A DNA stretch of 64,000 nt from Diabrotica undecimpunctata (taxonomy: Eukaryota > Arthropoda > Insecta > Coleoptera > Chrysomelidae). The position numbers and the translations under genes were made by a program. Positions 10,801-21,635 of the stretch are shown here, one piece after another. The stretch's first letter is position 1. Every line of letters starts with the position of its first letter. The notes under the pieces are model-generated. The model was not told where the DNA came from. It saw only the letters and a list, made by a program, of their open reading frames with translations, and searched no databases. The DNA lies in the NCBI RefSeq assembly GCF_040954645.1, contig NC_092806.1:81733943-81797942 (forward strand). The letters are read 5' to 3'.

Positions 10801-11845
10801 ATAAAATATCTGACATAGAAACACATAGAGCAGAAATGCTATACATAAAATAATGAAAAACGTATAAAATATCTGACGTAGAAACACGTAAGAAAGAAAT
10901 GCTATACACAAAATGATAGAAAATGTGTAAAATATCTATCATAGGAACACTTAAGGGAGAGAGCATGGACAATAATGATTGAAAATGTATAAAATATCGA
11001 ATAAAAGTTGAGAAATACTCGCAAGGATGATAGAAAGTGTGTAAAATATCTGCCATAGAATCACGTAAGGCAGAAAGCATAGATAATAATAAAAAAAATG
11101 TATAAAATGTTTAACATAAAAAACGTAAGACAGAAATGCTGTACATAAAATGATAGAAAATGTGTAAAATATCTGACATAGTAGCACGTAAGGCAGAAGG
11201 CATGGACAATAATGATAGAAAGTGTATAAAATATCAAACATAGAAACACTAGTGTACATAAAATGATAAAAAATATCTGACATAGAAATACGTAAGGCAG
11301 AAAGCATGGACAATAATGATGGAAAATGTATAAAATATCGAATAAAAATTGAGAAATACTCGCAAGGATGATAGAAAGTGTGTAAAATATCTGCCATAGA
11401 ATCACGTAAGGCAGAACGCATAGATAATAATAAAAAATGTATAAAATGTTTAACATAAAAAAACGTAAGACAGAAATGCTGTATATAAAATGATAGAAAA
11501 TGTGTAAAATATCTGACATAGTAGCACGTAAGGCAGAAGGCATGGATAATAATGATAGAAAGTGTATAAAATATCAAACATAGAAACACTAGTGTACATA
11601 AAATGATAAAAAATATCTGACATAGAAATACGTAAGGCAGAAAGCATGGATAATAATGATAGAAAATGTATTAAATATCTGACATAGAAACACGTAAGAC
11701 AGAAAAGCTGTACATAAAATGATGGAAAATGTGTAAAATATCTAACATAGAAACACGTAAGTCAGAAAGCATGAACAATATTGAATTAAAATGTATAAAA
11801 TATCTGACATACAAACACGTAAGGCAGAAAGCATGGATAGTAATG
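7818..11845 (-). repeat. Left satellite array, about 62-63 bp monomers
   Basis: About 64 copies of a monomer with core GAAAATGTATAAAATATCTG followed by ACATAGAAACACGTAAG. Two main subtypes differ in the linker: A (GACAGAAATGCTGTACATAA, about 63 bp) and B (GGCAGAAAGCATGGATAATA, about 62 bp). They often alternate as dimers of about 125 bp. A shortened variant (AACACTGCTGTACATAAAAT) recurs. A dimer is locally triplicated at about 8540-8915, and a block carrying an unusual unit (TTGAGAAATACTCGCAAGG) is duplicated at about 11000 and 11345. The minus strand has very few stops in any frame, giving long overlapping hydrophobic frames of 21-residue period that I take as satellite artefacts. Confidence 0.9.
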
Positions 11846-11921
11846 AACGATTTACATGTAAAATTTGCTGAATAGAGAATAATTATATATCGAAATATGC
11901 AGAGTCTAACATATTATTCAA

Positions 11922-12125
11922 TTGACAGCAATGAGCATAGATGTAAACAACAAAAAAATCTTTATTATCCCCATCACAAACATCGCTAACACTGAATATT
12001 ACCAACAGGCGAAGGTCTACTCGAATAGTGTTACAATGAAAAAAGGAATGTTTATGTGTAAAAATAAATCGAGGTCGGCATATTGTAAGGTTACTCTAAA
12101 GTTCAAATACGACAAAAAAAAATGA
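11922..12125 (+). CDS. Hypothetical small protein, left-arm copy (67 aa)
   Basis: An open frame from ATG with translation beginning MTAMSIDVNNKK and ending in a basic FKYDKKK tail. Two Cys are present (MCKNKS and AYCKVT), and no signal peptide or known motif is seen. The identical frame occurs on the opposite strand of the right arm at 14312-14515. Identity between arms may only reflect recent duplication or gene conversion. Coding status is uncertain because it is short, AT-rich and unrecognised. Confidence 0.25.
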   Translation: MTAMSIDVNNKKIFIIPITNIANTEYYQQAKVYSNSVTMKKGMFMCKNKSRSAYCKVTLKFKYDKKK

Positions 12126-12178
12126 TTATTGCTGTAATACAGATGCTAGGAAATAAATAAAAGTAATGTTTAAAGTAT

Positions 12179-12373
12179 TTGTTTTTCTTTGTTTATAACT
12201 CAGTTGTTGAAATGACCTATTGTAAATACGAAGAAAATGTTCTAATAAAATACCTGCGGAAACACTTTACAACAATATTTTTAACAAACTATGGTGTGTA
12301 CAAAAGTATTATTCAGCAAAAGAGTGAGAATTTTAAACGCAATACAAGAAAATTAAACTTTATTTACAAATAA
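12179..12373 (+). CDS. Hypothetical small protein, left-arm copy (64 aa)
   Basis: A short open frame 53 nt after the 67-aa frame, on the same strand, beginning MFFFVYNSVVEM (the codon counted as Met is TTG) and ending in a basic segment (RNTRKLNFIYK). The right-arm counterpart (14258-14064) differs at the second residue. No family is recognised. The two frames could be exons or pieces of one eroded gene, or noise. Confidence 0.2.
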   Translation: MFFFVYNSVVEMTYCKYEENVLIKYLRKHFTTIFLTNYGVYKSIIQQKSENFKRNTRKLNFIYK

Positions 12374-12872
12374 TATTGCATGTTTTAAATAATGCAGAAG
12401 TAAATTAACAATATGACAAACTTAGAATGATGGTGTATAAAATCAAATACGACCCTCTAAAATATATAAAATAGTACTCACTTTTTAATTTTTATTTGTA
12501 GCACAAACACCAAACGAACACGCTATCACAAAGGTTAACTGCACACTGCGAGTATAAAAATGTATTCGTTTATTAAATAGGCGGGCTGGTATAACGTAAC
12601 TCGACTGGAAATTATCGAGAATTGCAAGCTGAAGCCTGTTTGTACGCACATGCACCGGGTATTATATTGCGAACTTCTCGATGTGGGAACGAAAATAGCG
12701 ATTGGAATTCAATTACATCCGGTGACGTCAGATAGCAAACTACACATTTTCTTTATAATATAATATTTCGAGGAATTACTATGATGTATGAAAACTTTTA
12801 TTAGTAATTATACCGGGGGCAATTAAAAATTATAAAGTAAAACTAATTTAGCGTTATTAATGAATATATAGT

Positions 12873-13499
12873 AACATACGAGATATATAACACTACGAAT
12901 ATTCTTATATATGCTGTAATATACATGTTAATTTATTGATATGAAGAAGGCCTCTGACTAACCATTAAATAAACAAACCGCCAAATCCATACATACGACA
13001 CATCCAAGGACAGTAGGATGATATTATGAATATATTGAGATATAAAAATTGGAGACTGCTAACATACTATATTGGTTATTCATGAAAGTATAGCGACATA
13101 TGTGACATCATATAATACAATGGACGGCAGTAGACACACTATAAGGTAAATTTGTATTTATTGACCTAAAGAAGGCGTCTGACGCAGTAAAAAACAAACA
13201 GCCAGCCGAATCCTAACATGTGACACATCAAATGAAAGGGGAAAATTTAACGAATATACTAAGATAGAAAAACAAAACATATTGAATACTAAAAAGGCAA
13301 TATACACTATATTTGCTATTAATGAACTTATAGCGACATACGTCATACAATATGATGCTATGGATGATAATAGACACACTATAATATCAATTTACATTTA
13401 TTGACCTAAAGAAGGCGTCTGACACACTAAAACAAACATCTAGTCGAAACCTAACATGTGACACATCAAATGAAAGGGAAAGAGCTTTTTCCCTTTATT

Positions 13500-13552
<53 letters not shown>

Positions 13553-13563
13553 AGCTATATATA
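12873..13563. repeat. Palindrome spacer: three tandem units of about 220-240 bp carrying an RT-like fragment, plus a TA microsatellite
   Basis: The motif TTATTGACCTAAAGAAGGCG (or close variants) followed by TCTGAC recurs at about 12937, 13158 and 13396. Each is followed by the related block ACATGTGACACATCAAATGA or a variant, so the spacer is a short tandem array with period about 221-238 bp. Copies two and three translate to FIDLKKASDAV, close to the F-x-D-L-K-K-A-F-D motif of LINE reverse transcriptases, so the unit may derive from a LINE. A pure TA run lies at 13505-13548. Confidence 0.6.
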
Positions 13564-14591
13564 ACTATATATTCATTAATAACGCTAAATTAGTTTTACT
13601 TTATAATTTTTAATTGCCCCCGGTATAATTACTAATAAAAGTTTTCATACATCATAGTAATTCCTCGAAATATTATATTATAAAGAAAATGTGTAGTTTG
13701 CTATCTGACGTCACCGGATGTAATTGAATTCCAATCGCTATTTTCGTTCCCACATCGAGAAGTTCGCAATATAATACCCACGTGCACGTGCGTACAAACA
13801 TACTTCAGCTTGCAATTCTCGATAATTTCCAGTCGAGTTACGTTATACCAGCCCGCCTATTTAATAAACGAATACATTTTTATACTCGCAGTGTGCAGTT
13901 AACCTTTGTGATAGCGTGTTCGTTTGGTGTTTGTGCTACAAATAAAAATTAAAAAGTGAGTACTATTTTATATATTTTAGAGGGTCGTATTTGATTTTAT
14001 ACACCATCATTCTAAGTTTGTCATATTGTTAATTTACTTCTGCATTATTTAAAACATGCAATATTATTTGTAAATAAAGTTTAATTTTCTTGTATTGCGT
14101 TTAAAATTCTCACTCTTTTGCTGAATAATACTTTTGTACACACCATAGTTTGTTAAAAATATTGTTGTAAAGTGTTTCCGCAGGTATTTTATTAGAACAT
14201 TTTCTTCGTATTTACAATAGGTCATTTCAACAACTGAGTTATAAACAAAGAAAATCAAATACTTTAAACATTACTTTTATTTATTTCCTAGCATCTGTAT
14301 TACAGCAATAATCATTTTTTTTTGTCGTATTTGAACTTTAGAGTAACCTTACAATATGCCGACCTCGATTTATTTTTACACATAAACATTCCTTTTTTCA
14401 TTGTAACACTATTCGAGTAGACCTTTGCCTGTTGGTAATATTCAGTGTTAGCGATGTTTGTGATGGGGATAATAAAGATTTTTTTGTTGTTTACATCTAT
14501 GCTCATTGCTGTCAATTGAATAATATGTTAGACTCTGCATATTTCGATATATAATTATTCTCTATTCAGCAAATTTTACATGTAAATCGTT
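13564..14591 (-). repeat. Right inner arm block, inverse of 11846-12872
   Basis: Near-identical reverse complement of the left inner block, with the TATA-containing stretch at about 13877-13885 and the minus-strand frames 14515-14312 (67 aa, identical) and 14258-14064 (64 aa, one difference). Local differences such as CACGTGCACGTGCG near 13780, against the left-arm sequence near 12650, show that the arms are not exact copies. Confidence 0.8.
14312..14515 (-). CDS. Hypothetical small protein, right-arm copy (67 aa)
   Basis: Identical in translation to the left-arm frame at 11922-12125, on the opposite strand. It lies in the inner arm about 80 nt from the start of the right satellite array. 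No known domain is seen, and expression is unknown. Confidence 0.25.
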   Translation of the reverse strand: MTAMSIDVNNKKIFIIPITNIANTEYYQQAKVYSNSVTMKKGMFMCKNKSRSAYCKVTLKFKYDKKK

Positions 14592-17500
14592 CATTACTAT
14601 CCATGCTTTCTGCCTTACGTGTTTGTATGTCAGATATTTTATACATTTTAATTCAATATTGTTCATGCTTTCTGACTTACGTGTTTCTATGTTAGATATT
14701 TTACACATTTTCCATCATTTTATGTACAGCTTTTCTGTCTTACGTGTTTCTATGTCAGATATTTAATACATTTTCTATCATTATTATCCATGCTTTCTGC
14801 CTTACGTATTTCTATGTCAGATATTTTTTATCATTATATGTACACTAGTGTTTCTATGTTTGATATTTTATACACTTTCTATCATAATTATCCATGCCTT
14901 CTGCCTTACGTGCTACTATGTCAGATATTTTACACATTTTCTATCATTTTATATACAGCATTTCTGTCTTACGTTTTTTTATGTTAAACGTTTTATACAT
15001 TTTTTATTATTATCTATGCTTTCTGCCTTACGTGATTCTATGGCAGATATTTTACACACTTTCTATCATCCTTGCGAGTATTTCTCAACTTTTATTCGAT
15101 ATTTTATACATTTTCAATCATTATTGTCCATGCTCTCTCCCTTAAGTGTTTCTATGATAGATATTTTATACATTTTCTATCATTTTGTGTATAGCATTTC
15201 TTTCTTACGTGTTTCTACGTCAGATATTTTATACGTTTTTCATTATTTTATGTATAGCATTTCTGCTCTATGTGTTTCTATGTCAGATATTTTATACATT
15301 TTCAATCATTATTGTCCATGCTTTCTCCCTTATATGTTTCTATGATAGATATTTTACACATTTTCTATCATTTTATGTATAGCATTTCTATCGTACGTCT
15401 TTCTATGTCAGATATTTTATACATTTTCTATCATTATTTTCCATGCTTTCTGCTTTACGTGTTTCTATGTCAGATATTTTATACATTTTCTATCATTATT
15501 ATCCATACTTTTTGCCTTACGTGTTTCTATGTCAGATATTTTCTATCATTTTATGTACAGCAGTTATATTTTATACATTTTCTATCATTATTGTCCATGC
15601 TTTCTGCCTTACGCGTTTGTATTTCGGATATTTTACAAATTTTCTATCATTTTATGTGCAGCATTTTTGTCTTACGTGTTTCTATGTTAGATATTTTATA
15701 CATTTTCTGTCATTATTATCCATGCTTTTTGCCTTACGTGTTTCTATGTCAGATATTTTACACATTTTATGTACAGCATTTCTGTCTTACGTGGTTCTAT
15801 GTTAGATATTTTATACATTTTACACCATTATTGTCCATGCTTTCATTCCTACTTGTTTCTATGTCAGATATTTTATACATTTTTCTATCATTATTATCCA
15901 TGTTTTTTGCCTTACGTGTTTCTATCTCAGATATTTTACACATTTTACACCAATATTGTCCATGCTTTCATTCTTACGTGTTTCTATGTCAGATATTTTA
16001 TACATTTTTCTATCATTTCATGTACAGCTTTTCTGTCTTACGTGTTTCTATGTCAGATATTTTATACATTTTCCATCAATATTGTTCATGTCTTCTGCCT
16101 TACGTGTTGCTGTCAGATATTTTATACATTTTCATTCATTATTGTCTATGCTTTCTGCCTTATGTGTTTCTATGATAGATATTTCACACATTTTCTGTCA
16201 TTTTATGTAAAGCATTTCTGTCTTACGTGTTTTTATGTTAAATATTTTATACATTTTCTATCAATATTTTCCATGCTTTCTGTCTTACATGTTTCTATGT
16301 CAGATATTTTATACATTTTTTATCATTTTATGTACAGCAGTGTTTCTATGTTAGATATTTTATAGATTTTCTATCATTATTATCCATGCTTTCTGCCTTA
16401 CGTGCTTCTATGTCAGATATTTTACACATTTTCTATCATTTTATGTACAGCATTTCTGTCTTACGTGTTTCTATGTTAGATATTTTATACATTTTCAATC
16501 ATTATTATCCATGTTTTTTGCCTTACGTGTTTCTATGTCAGATATATTACACATTTTCTATTATTTTATGCACAGCATTTTTTTCTTACGTGTTCCTGTA
16601 TAAGATATTTTATACATTTTTCATCAATATTATCCATGTTTTCTGCCTTACGTGTTTCTATGTCATATTTTCATATTTTCTGTTATTTTATGCACAGCAG
16701 TGTTCCTATGTCAGATATTTTATACATTTTACACCATTATTGTCCATGCTTTCATTCTTACGTGTTTCTATGTCAGATACTTTATACATTTTTCTATCAT
16801 TTTATGTACAGCTTTTCTGCCTTACGTGTTTCTATGTCAGATATTTTATACATTTTCCATCAATATTGTTCATGTCTTCTGCCTTACGTGTTGCTATGTC
16901 AGATTTTTTATACATTTTCATTCATTATTGTCTATGCTTTCTGCGTTATGTGTTTCTATGATAGATATTTCACACATTTTCTGTCATTTTATGTAAAGCA
17001 TTTCTGTCTTACGTGTTTCTATGTTAGATATTTTATACATTTTCTATCATTTTATGTACAGCAGTGTTTCTATGTTAGATATTTTATACATTTTCTATAA
17101 TTATTATCCATGCTTTCTGCCTTACGTGTTTCTATGTAAGATATTTTACACATTTTCTATTATTTTATGTACAGCATTTCTGACTTATGTGTTTCTATGT
17201 TAGATATTTTATGCATTTCCTATCATTATTATCCATGTTTTCTACCTTACGTGTTTCTATGTCAGATATATTACACATTTTCTATCATTTTATGTACAGC
17301 ATTTCTTTCTTACGTGTTCTTATATAAGATATTTTATACATTTTTCATCATTATTGTCGATGGTTTCTCTCTTACGTGTTTCTATGTTAGATATTTTATA
17401 CATTTTTCATCATTATTATCCATGTTCTCTGCCTTACGTGTTTCTATGTCATATTTTTCACATTTTCTGTCATTTTATGTACAGCAGTATTCCTATGTCA

Positions 17501-17836
17501 GATATTTTATACATTTTACACCATTATTGACCATGCTTTCATTCTTACGTGTTTCTATGTCAGATATTTTATACATTTTTCTATCATTATTATCCATGTT
17601 TTCTGCCTTACGTGTTTCTATCTCAGATATTTTACACATTTTCTATCATTTTATGTACAGCATTTCTTTCTTACGTGTTCCTATATAAGATATTTTATAC
17701 ATTTTCCATCATTATTGTCGATGCTTTCTCTCTTACGTGTTTCTATGCCAGATATTTTATACATTTTCTCTCATTATTATACATGTTTTCTGCCTTACGT
17801 GTTTCTATGTCAGATATTTTATACATTTTCTATCGT
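14592..17836 (+). repeat. Right satellite array, about 62-63 bp monomers
   Basis: About 52 monomers in inverse orientation to the left array, e.g. CTTACGTGTTTCTATGTCAG then ATATTTTATACATTTTC. The order of variant units mirrors the left array closely: the CTTGCGAGTATTTCTC unit appears once here at about 15070 and twice on the left. The array ends abruptly at about 17836, where errantivirus-like sequence starts. All three plus-strand frames are nearly stop-free. Confidence 0.9.
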
Positions 17837-18163
17837 CGATCGTCAAGCGTACGTATCTTGATGGGTCAAGGCCACGCCCCCCTCGTGACGTCACTTCCGC
17901 TCCAGAACGAACCTATCACATCTACTATTGTCCACAACCCATTGGGGAAGCCAAGACCAGGGAGAAGGAACCAGCATCGTCCAGAATCCTATTGGTGCAG
18001 ACGGAAGGACAAAAATAGTCTGAAGTCTATAGAAAATGAAAATATTCATGTAAGTGTTTCCTATTTTACCAAAATCCATATTTTACCTATATATTTATTA
18101 TATATTTTTTGATTCACTGTGGAGGACATTTTAGATCATTTAGTAAATTTAACATTTAACGAG
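17837..18163 (+). promoter_or_regulatory. Errantivirus leader: partial LTR end and candidate primer-binding site
   Basis: TGGTGCAGACGG at 17993-18004 matches 10 of 12 bases of the serine-tRNA primer site TGGCGCAGTCGG known from the 17.6/297 group. The roughly 155 bases before it (17837-17990) would then be the end of the 5' LTR, cut by the satellite array. It contains TGACGTCA at about 17886. The leader up to the gag ATG at 18164 has no other frame of note. Confidence 0.45.
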
Positions 18164-19485
18164 ATGACTCAACCTAATTTTCAATTAATTAAATATCAAG
18201 CAGATAACATTCCTACTTTTGATGGCAATCCGAAACAATTAAATATATTTATTAAATTATGTGAAAATTTTTTGAATAATCATAGCAATAGAGATGCAAA
18301 TAAACCTATAAATGTTTGTCTTTTTGATACTGTTTTAAGTAAGTTAACTGACAGAGCAGCAGACCTTATTGCATCAAGAACAGAACTTGATTCGTGGGCA
18401 AAATTAAAGATTCTCTTATAATAACATTTTCTGATCAGAGATCAATTGATTGTTTAATACAAGATATAATTTCAATGAAACCAGAAAGAAACGAAAATGC
18501 ACAAAATTTTGGTTTAATAATCCAGGATGCTAGAAGCATTCTTTGTTTAAAAATAAATATGTCTAATGACCAATTAAATGTAAAAATATTAAAAATTCAA
18601 CAATATGAAGATCTTTGTCTTAAAACTTTTATAAATGGCCTTAATTATCACATGCAGTTAGTAGTCAGATTAAAGAATCCTGATTTAATAGTTGTTCTAT
18701 TGGCTTTCGCTAAAGAAGAAGAAAATTTTATTTCTTACAAAAATCTAAATAATAATACAAGACCCTCAAATTTTAATAATTCTCGATCCTATAATAATTC
18801 TAATAGAAATTCAAATAATAATTCACAACACTCTTCATTTCCAAATAGAAATAATTTTTCTCGAAATCAGAATTCTTCGAATTATAATAATTTTCAAAAT
18901 CGACATTCTTCCCAAAGTTCTAGTCAATACAGAAATAATAATTTTTTCAGAAATCCAAATAATAATTTTCAAAATCGTCCAAGTTTTTCGAACAATGGTT
19001 TTAATAATAATAATGATAACCAATGTCAAAGACAATTTCCAAATATACCTAGATATCAGCCATCTATTCCTACCCAAAATCAAAGCAGAAATTCAATACG
19101 ATCTGAGCCAATGGATACAAGTTCCAATAACTTTAGTTTACGAAGTAATTTTAGAAATGATAGACGTTCTCCAAATAATTTATTTCATCATAAAATAACG
19201 AGTTATAATGACATAAGAGAACGACATAATAATAATTTAAGATACAATGATAGAATTAATACTTATGATGTAAGATATAATAAAAATAAAAAAAGAAGAT
19301 ATAACGATAATAGAAGAATATATAATGTGAATAAAAGAAGAATGTATAGAAGATACAATAACAATCAAAGAAGAATATATACAAGATATAATGAAAGAAA
19401 AAAGTATAATGATGAAACATTTCCAGTTCACACTTCAAGAAACTCAGACTTAATCATAACGACGACGAAGAATACTAAGCCATAA
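18164..19485 (+). pseudogene. Errantivirus gag, one frameshift, repetitive basic tail
   Basis: The first ATG (18164) opens a frame with IPTFDGNPKQLNIFIKLCEN and LSKLTDRAADLIASR, typical of the 17.6/297 gag capsid region. A one-base shift near 18410-18420 moves the reading into the next frame, which continues to 19485. The tail has an N/S/R/F-rich low-complexity stretch (about 18750-19200), then an Arg/Tyr/Asn repeat (RRIYNVNKRR, RRMYRRYNNN, RRIYTRYNER), and no CCHC knuckle. Gag would assemble particles and bind RNA through the basic tail. Broken and probably inactive. Confidence 0.75.
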
Positions 19486-19489
19486 GTAA

Positions 19490-20912
19490 ATTCTGTTATG
19501 AATATAGAGATATTTTTTATATAGACGGAACGCCCCTTAGTTTTACGAATGAAATAAAGCATAAAATAGATCTAGTTAATGATACTCCGGTTTACAAAAG
19601 GAATTATAGATATCCGGACGTTTATAAAAAAGAAGTTAGTAGGCAAATAAATGATATGTTAAAAAATGGAATAATACAAGATTCAAACTCGCCTTTTAAT
19701 TCACCAATCTGGGTAATAGAGAAGAAAATGGATGCAAGTACCAAAAGAAATATGTTATAGATTACCGCAAACTGAATGAAAATACAATAGAAAATAAATT
19801 TCCCTTGCCATTAATAGATAATATTCTAGATGGTCTAGGAAGAGCTCAATATTTTACTACTTTAGATTTAGCAAATGGTTTCCACCAGATAGAAATGGAA
19901 CCAGCCGATGTACCAAAAACAGCATTTTCCACAGATACATTATGAATTTTTAAGTATGCCGTTTGGATTGAAAAATGCCCCAGCTACTTTTCAAAATGTT
20001 ATGAATAATGTATTAAGAGGATATCAGACTGAAATCTGCTATATATATTTAGATGATATAATTGTTTTTTCCTCATCATTGCAAGAACATGTTAAAAGAC
20101 TGAAAGCAATTTTTGAAAGACTAAGAAAATCTAATTTAAAAATACAACTAGATAAATCAAAATTTTTACGAACAGAAGTGGCATATTAAGGTCATGTTAA
20201 TAACAAAAGACGGAGTACGACCAAATCCAGAAAAAATTAATGCAGTCAAAAACTTTCCTATTCCTACTACGCAAAAATAAATAAAGTCATTTTTAGGATT
20301 AGCAGGATATTACAGAAGATTTATCCAAAATTTCGCCAAAATAGCTAAACCTTTAACTATGTGTCTAAAGAAACATGCAAAAGTTATACATACTCCAGAA
20401 ATTAAAAAATCTTTTAATCATCTTAAAGAACTTTTAATTAATGCCCCTATTTTAAAATATCCAGATTTTTCAAAACCATTTATATTAACTACAGACGCTT
20501 CAAATATAGCCTTAGCTGCAATTTTGTCACAAGGAAAAGTCCCAAATGATTTACCCGTAACGTATGCCTCAAGAACTCATAATCAAACAGAGCAAAAATA
20601 TTCTACGATAGAAAAAGAACTTTTAGCTATTGTATGGACTTGTAAAACATTTAGACCTTATTTATACGGCAGATCTTTTGAAATTTTATGCGACCAACTC
20701 CAAATTATTACGATGGAGATTAAAATTAGAAGAATTTAACTATACTATAAAATATAAACCCGGTAAAACGAACATTGCCGATTTTTTAATAATAATATTT
20801 AATAATAATAATATTTTGATATCGACCAATTTTTAGCTGAATTTAACCCAGACATAGTTGATGAAAATGTAATAAATGAAACTTTGCAAATTCTTGATAA
20901 CAATGAGGTTAC
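19490..20912 (+). pseudogene. Errantivirus pol, RT and RNase H part, heavily disrupted
   Basis: Landmarks in order: CYEYRDIFYIDGTPLSF (RT N-terminus), INDMLKNGIIQDSNSPFNSP, the [12 protein letters not shown] block, [14 protein letters not shown], the catalytic YLDD (IYLDDIIVF, about 20046-20080) and [13 protein letters not shown]. RNase H then starts with [15 protein letters not shown] (about 20490) and ends near [19 protein letters not shown] after a small deletion. There are many frame changes (at about 19745, 19930, 20190, 20280 and 20695). No protease motif lies between gag and RT. The sequence stops at the LINE insertion point. Confidence 0.8.
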
Positions 20913-21111
20913 CAGTATTCGTTGGACAGTTAACAGGTGAAAATCGTTCGTTAAAACATGTTCCGGTTCCTTAACTAGTGCTATTATCAAATTAATAGGT
21001 ATTTAATTTGAAAATAAACCAACCGATCTTCAAAAAAGGTAGGATCTAATTATTTATTATTATGAGTGAATTGGGGGTGGTGTTGAGCCACCCCAGAATA
21101 ATATATCATTA

Positions 21112-21635
21112 ATGGATACGGAAGACAAAAGGTATATTAATTTAAATAACAGATATAAAATAAATGATTCAGGGTATTATAATGTCTTTGTAGAATCTAC
21201 AGACAAAAACTTGTCCCGTTTATCACCAGTACGTGTAGGTCATTATCTATTTAAAAACCAATATTTTAAACACGATGTACTAGACATTAAACCTGTTGGC
21301 AGAAATAAGGTAACAGTAATTTTTAAAACTTATACTTGCGCAAATTCTCTAATTGAACATGAGCTTATTAAGGATAATAAACTTGTAGCGTATATTCCAT
21401 CATTTTTTACTCAAAAGAAGGGAATTATTAGGGAAGTCGATACGTTTTTGGATGAAAAGTACATTTTAAAATACTGTTTCAGATAAAAATGTTGTCGAAG
21501 TAAAAAGGTTAAAACGGAAAATAATTGATTCGGATAATGAAACAATTCTTGTACCTCGCCAGATGGTCATTTTGACATTTGAAGGAAATAGCATTCCTAA
21601 GACTGTTAATTTAGACTTGGTTAGGTTTAATGTTG

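Larger units (their letters stand above)
11846..12872 (+). repeat. Left inner arm block with two small open frames
   Basis: Unique DNA of about 1 kb between the left array and the spacer, repeated in inverse at 13564-14591. It holds two plus-strand open frames, 11922-12125 (67 aa) and 12179-12373 (64 aa), matched in the other arm by an identical 67-aa frame and a 64-aa frame that differs at one residue. Neither shows a known domain. The second carries many Lys, Tyr and Asn and no hydrophobic leader. A TATAAAAA box lies at about 12553-12560, and a GTGACGTCA element at about 12722. I do not recognise a function. Confidence 0.55.
7818..17836. repeat. Giant imperfect palindrome (long inverted repeat) with satellite arms
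   Basis: The left arm (about 7818-12872) and right arm (about 13564-17836) are reverse complements around an axis near 13218. Matching positions sum to about 26437 through the inner 1.5 kb, including two identical pairs of small open frames. Inner parts differ only at scattered bases, e.g. around 12655 versus 13775. Each arm is an outer satellite array plus an inner unique block, and the spacer is about 0.69 kb. The left array is about 0.8 kb longer because of local block duplications. The architecture resembles Foldback/Galileo-type transposons, whose long inverted ends contain tandem subrepeats, but I see no transposase and no target duplication. A chromosomal inverted duplication or an assembly artefact are alternatives. 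Confidence 0.85.

Noticed and set aside
7818..11845. Many long overlapping minus-strand open frames with repeats such as SDILYIFYH
   Set aside because: They are translations of the 62-63 bp satellite in all three frames at once. Monomers of differing length mix the frames, and no start context or domain supports a protein.
13158..13379. Minus-strand 73-aa frame in the palindrome spacer
   Set aside because: It spans the tandem spacer repeat and runs opposite to the RT-like reading; no motif supports it.
14592..17836. Plus-strand open frames up to 301 codons in the right array
   Set aside because: Mirror image of the left-array frames; the same satellite explanation applies.
7818..17836. CRISPR array
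   Set aside because: The repeats are contiguous monomers without unique spacers, in a eukaryotic transposon-rich context.
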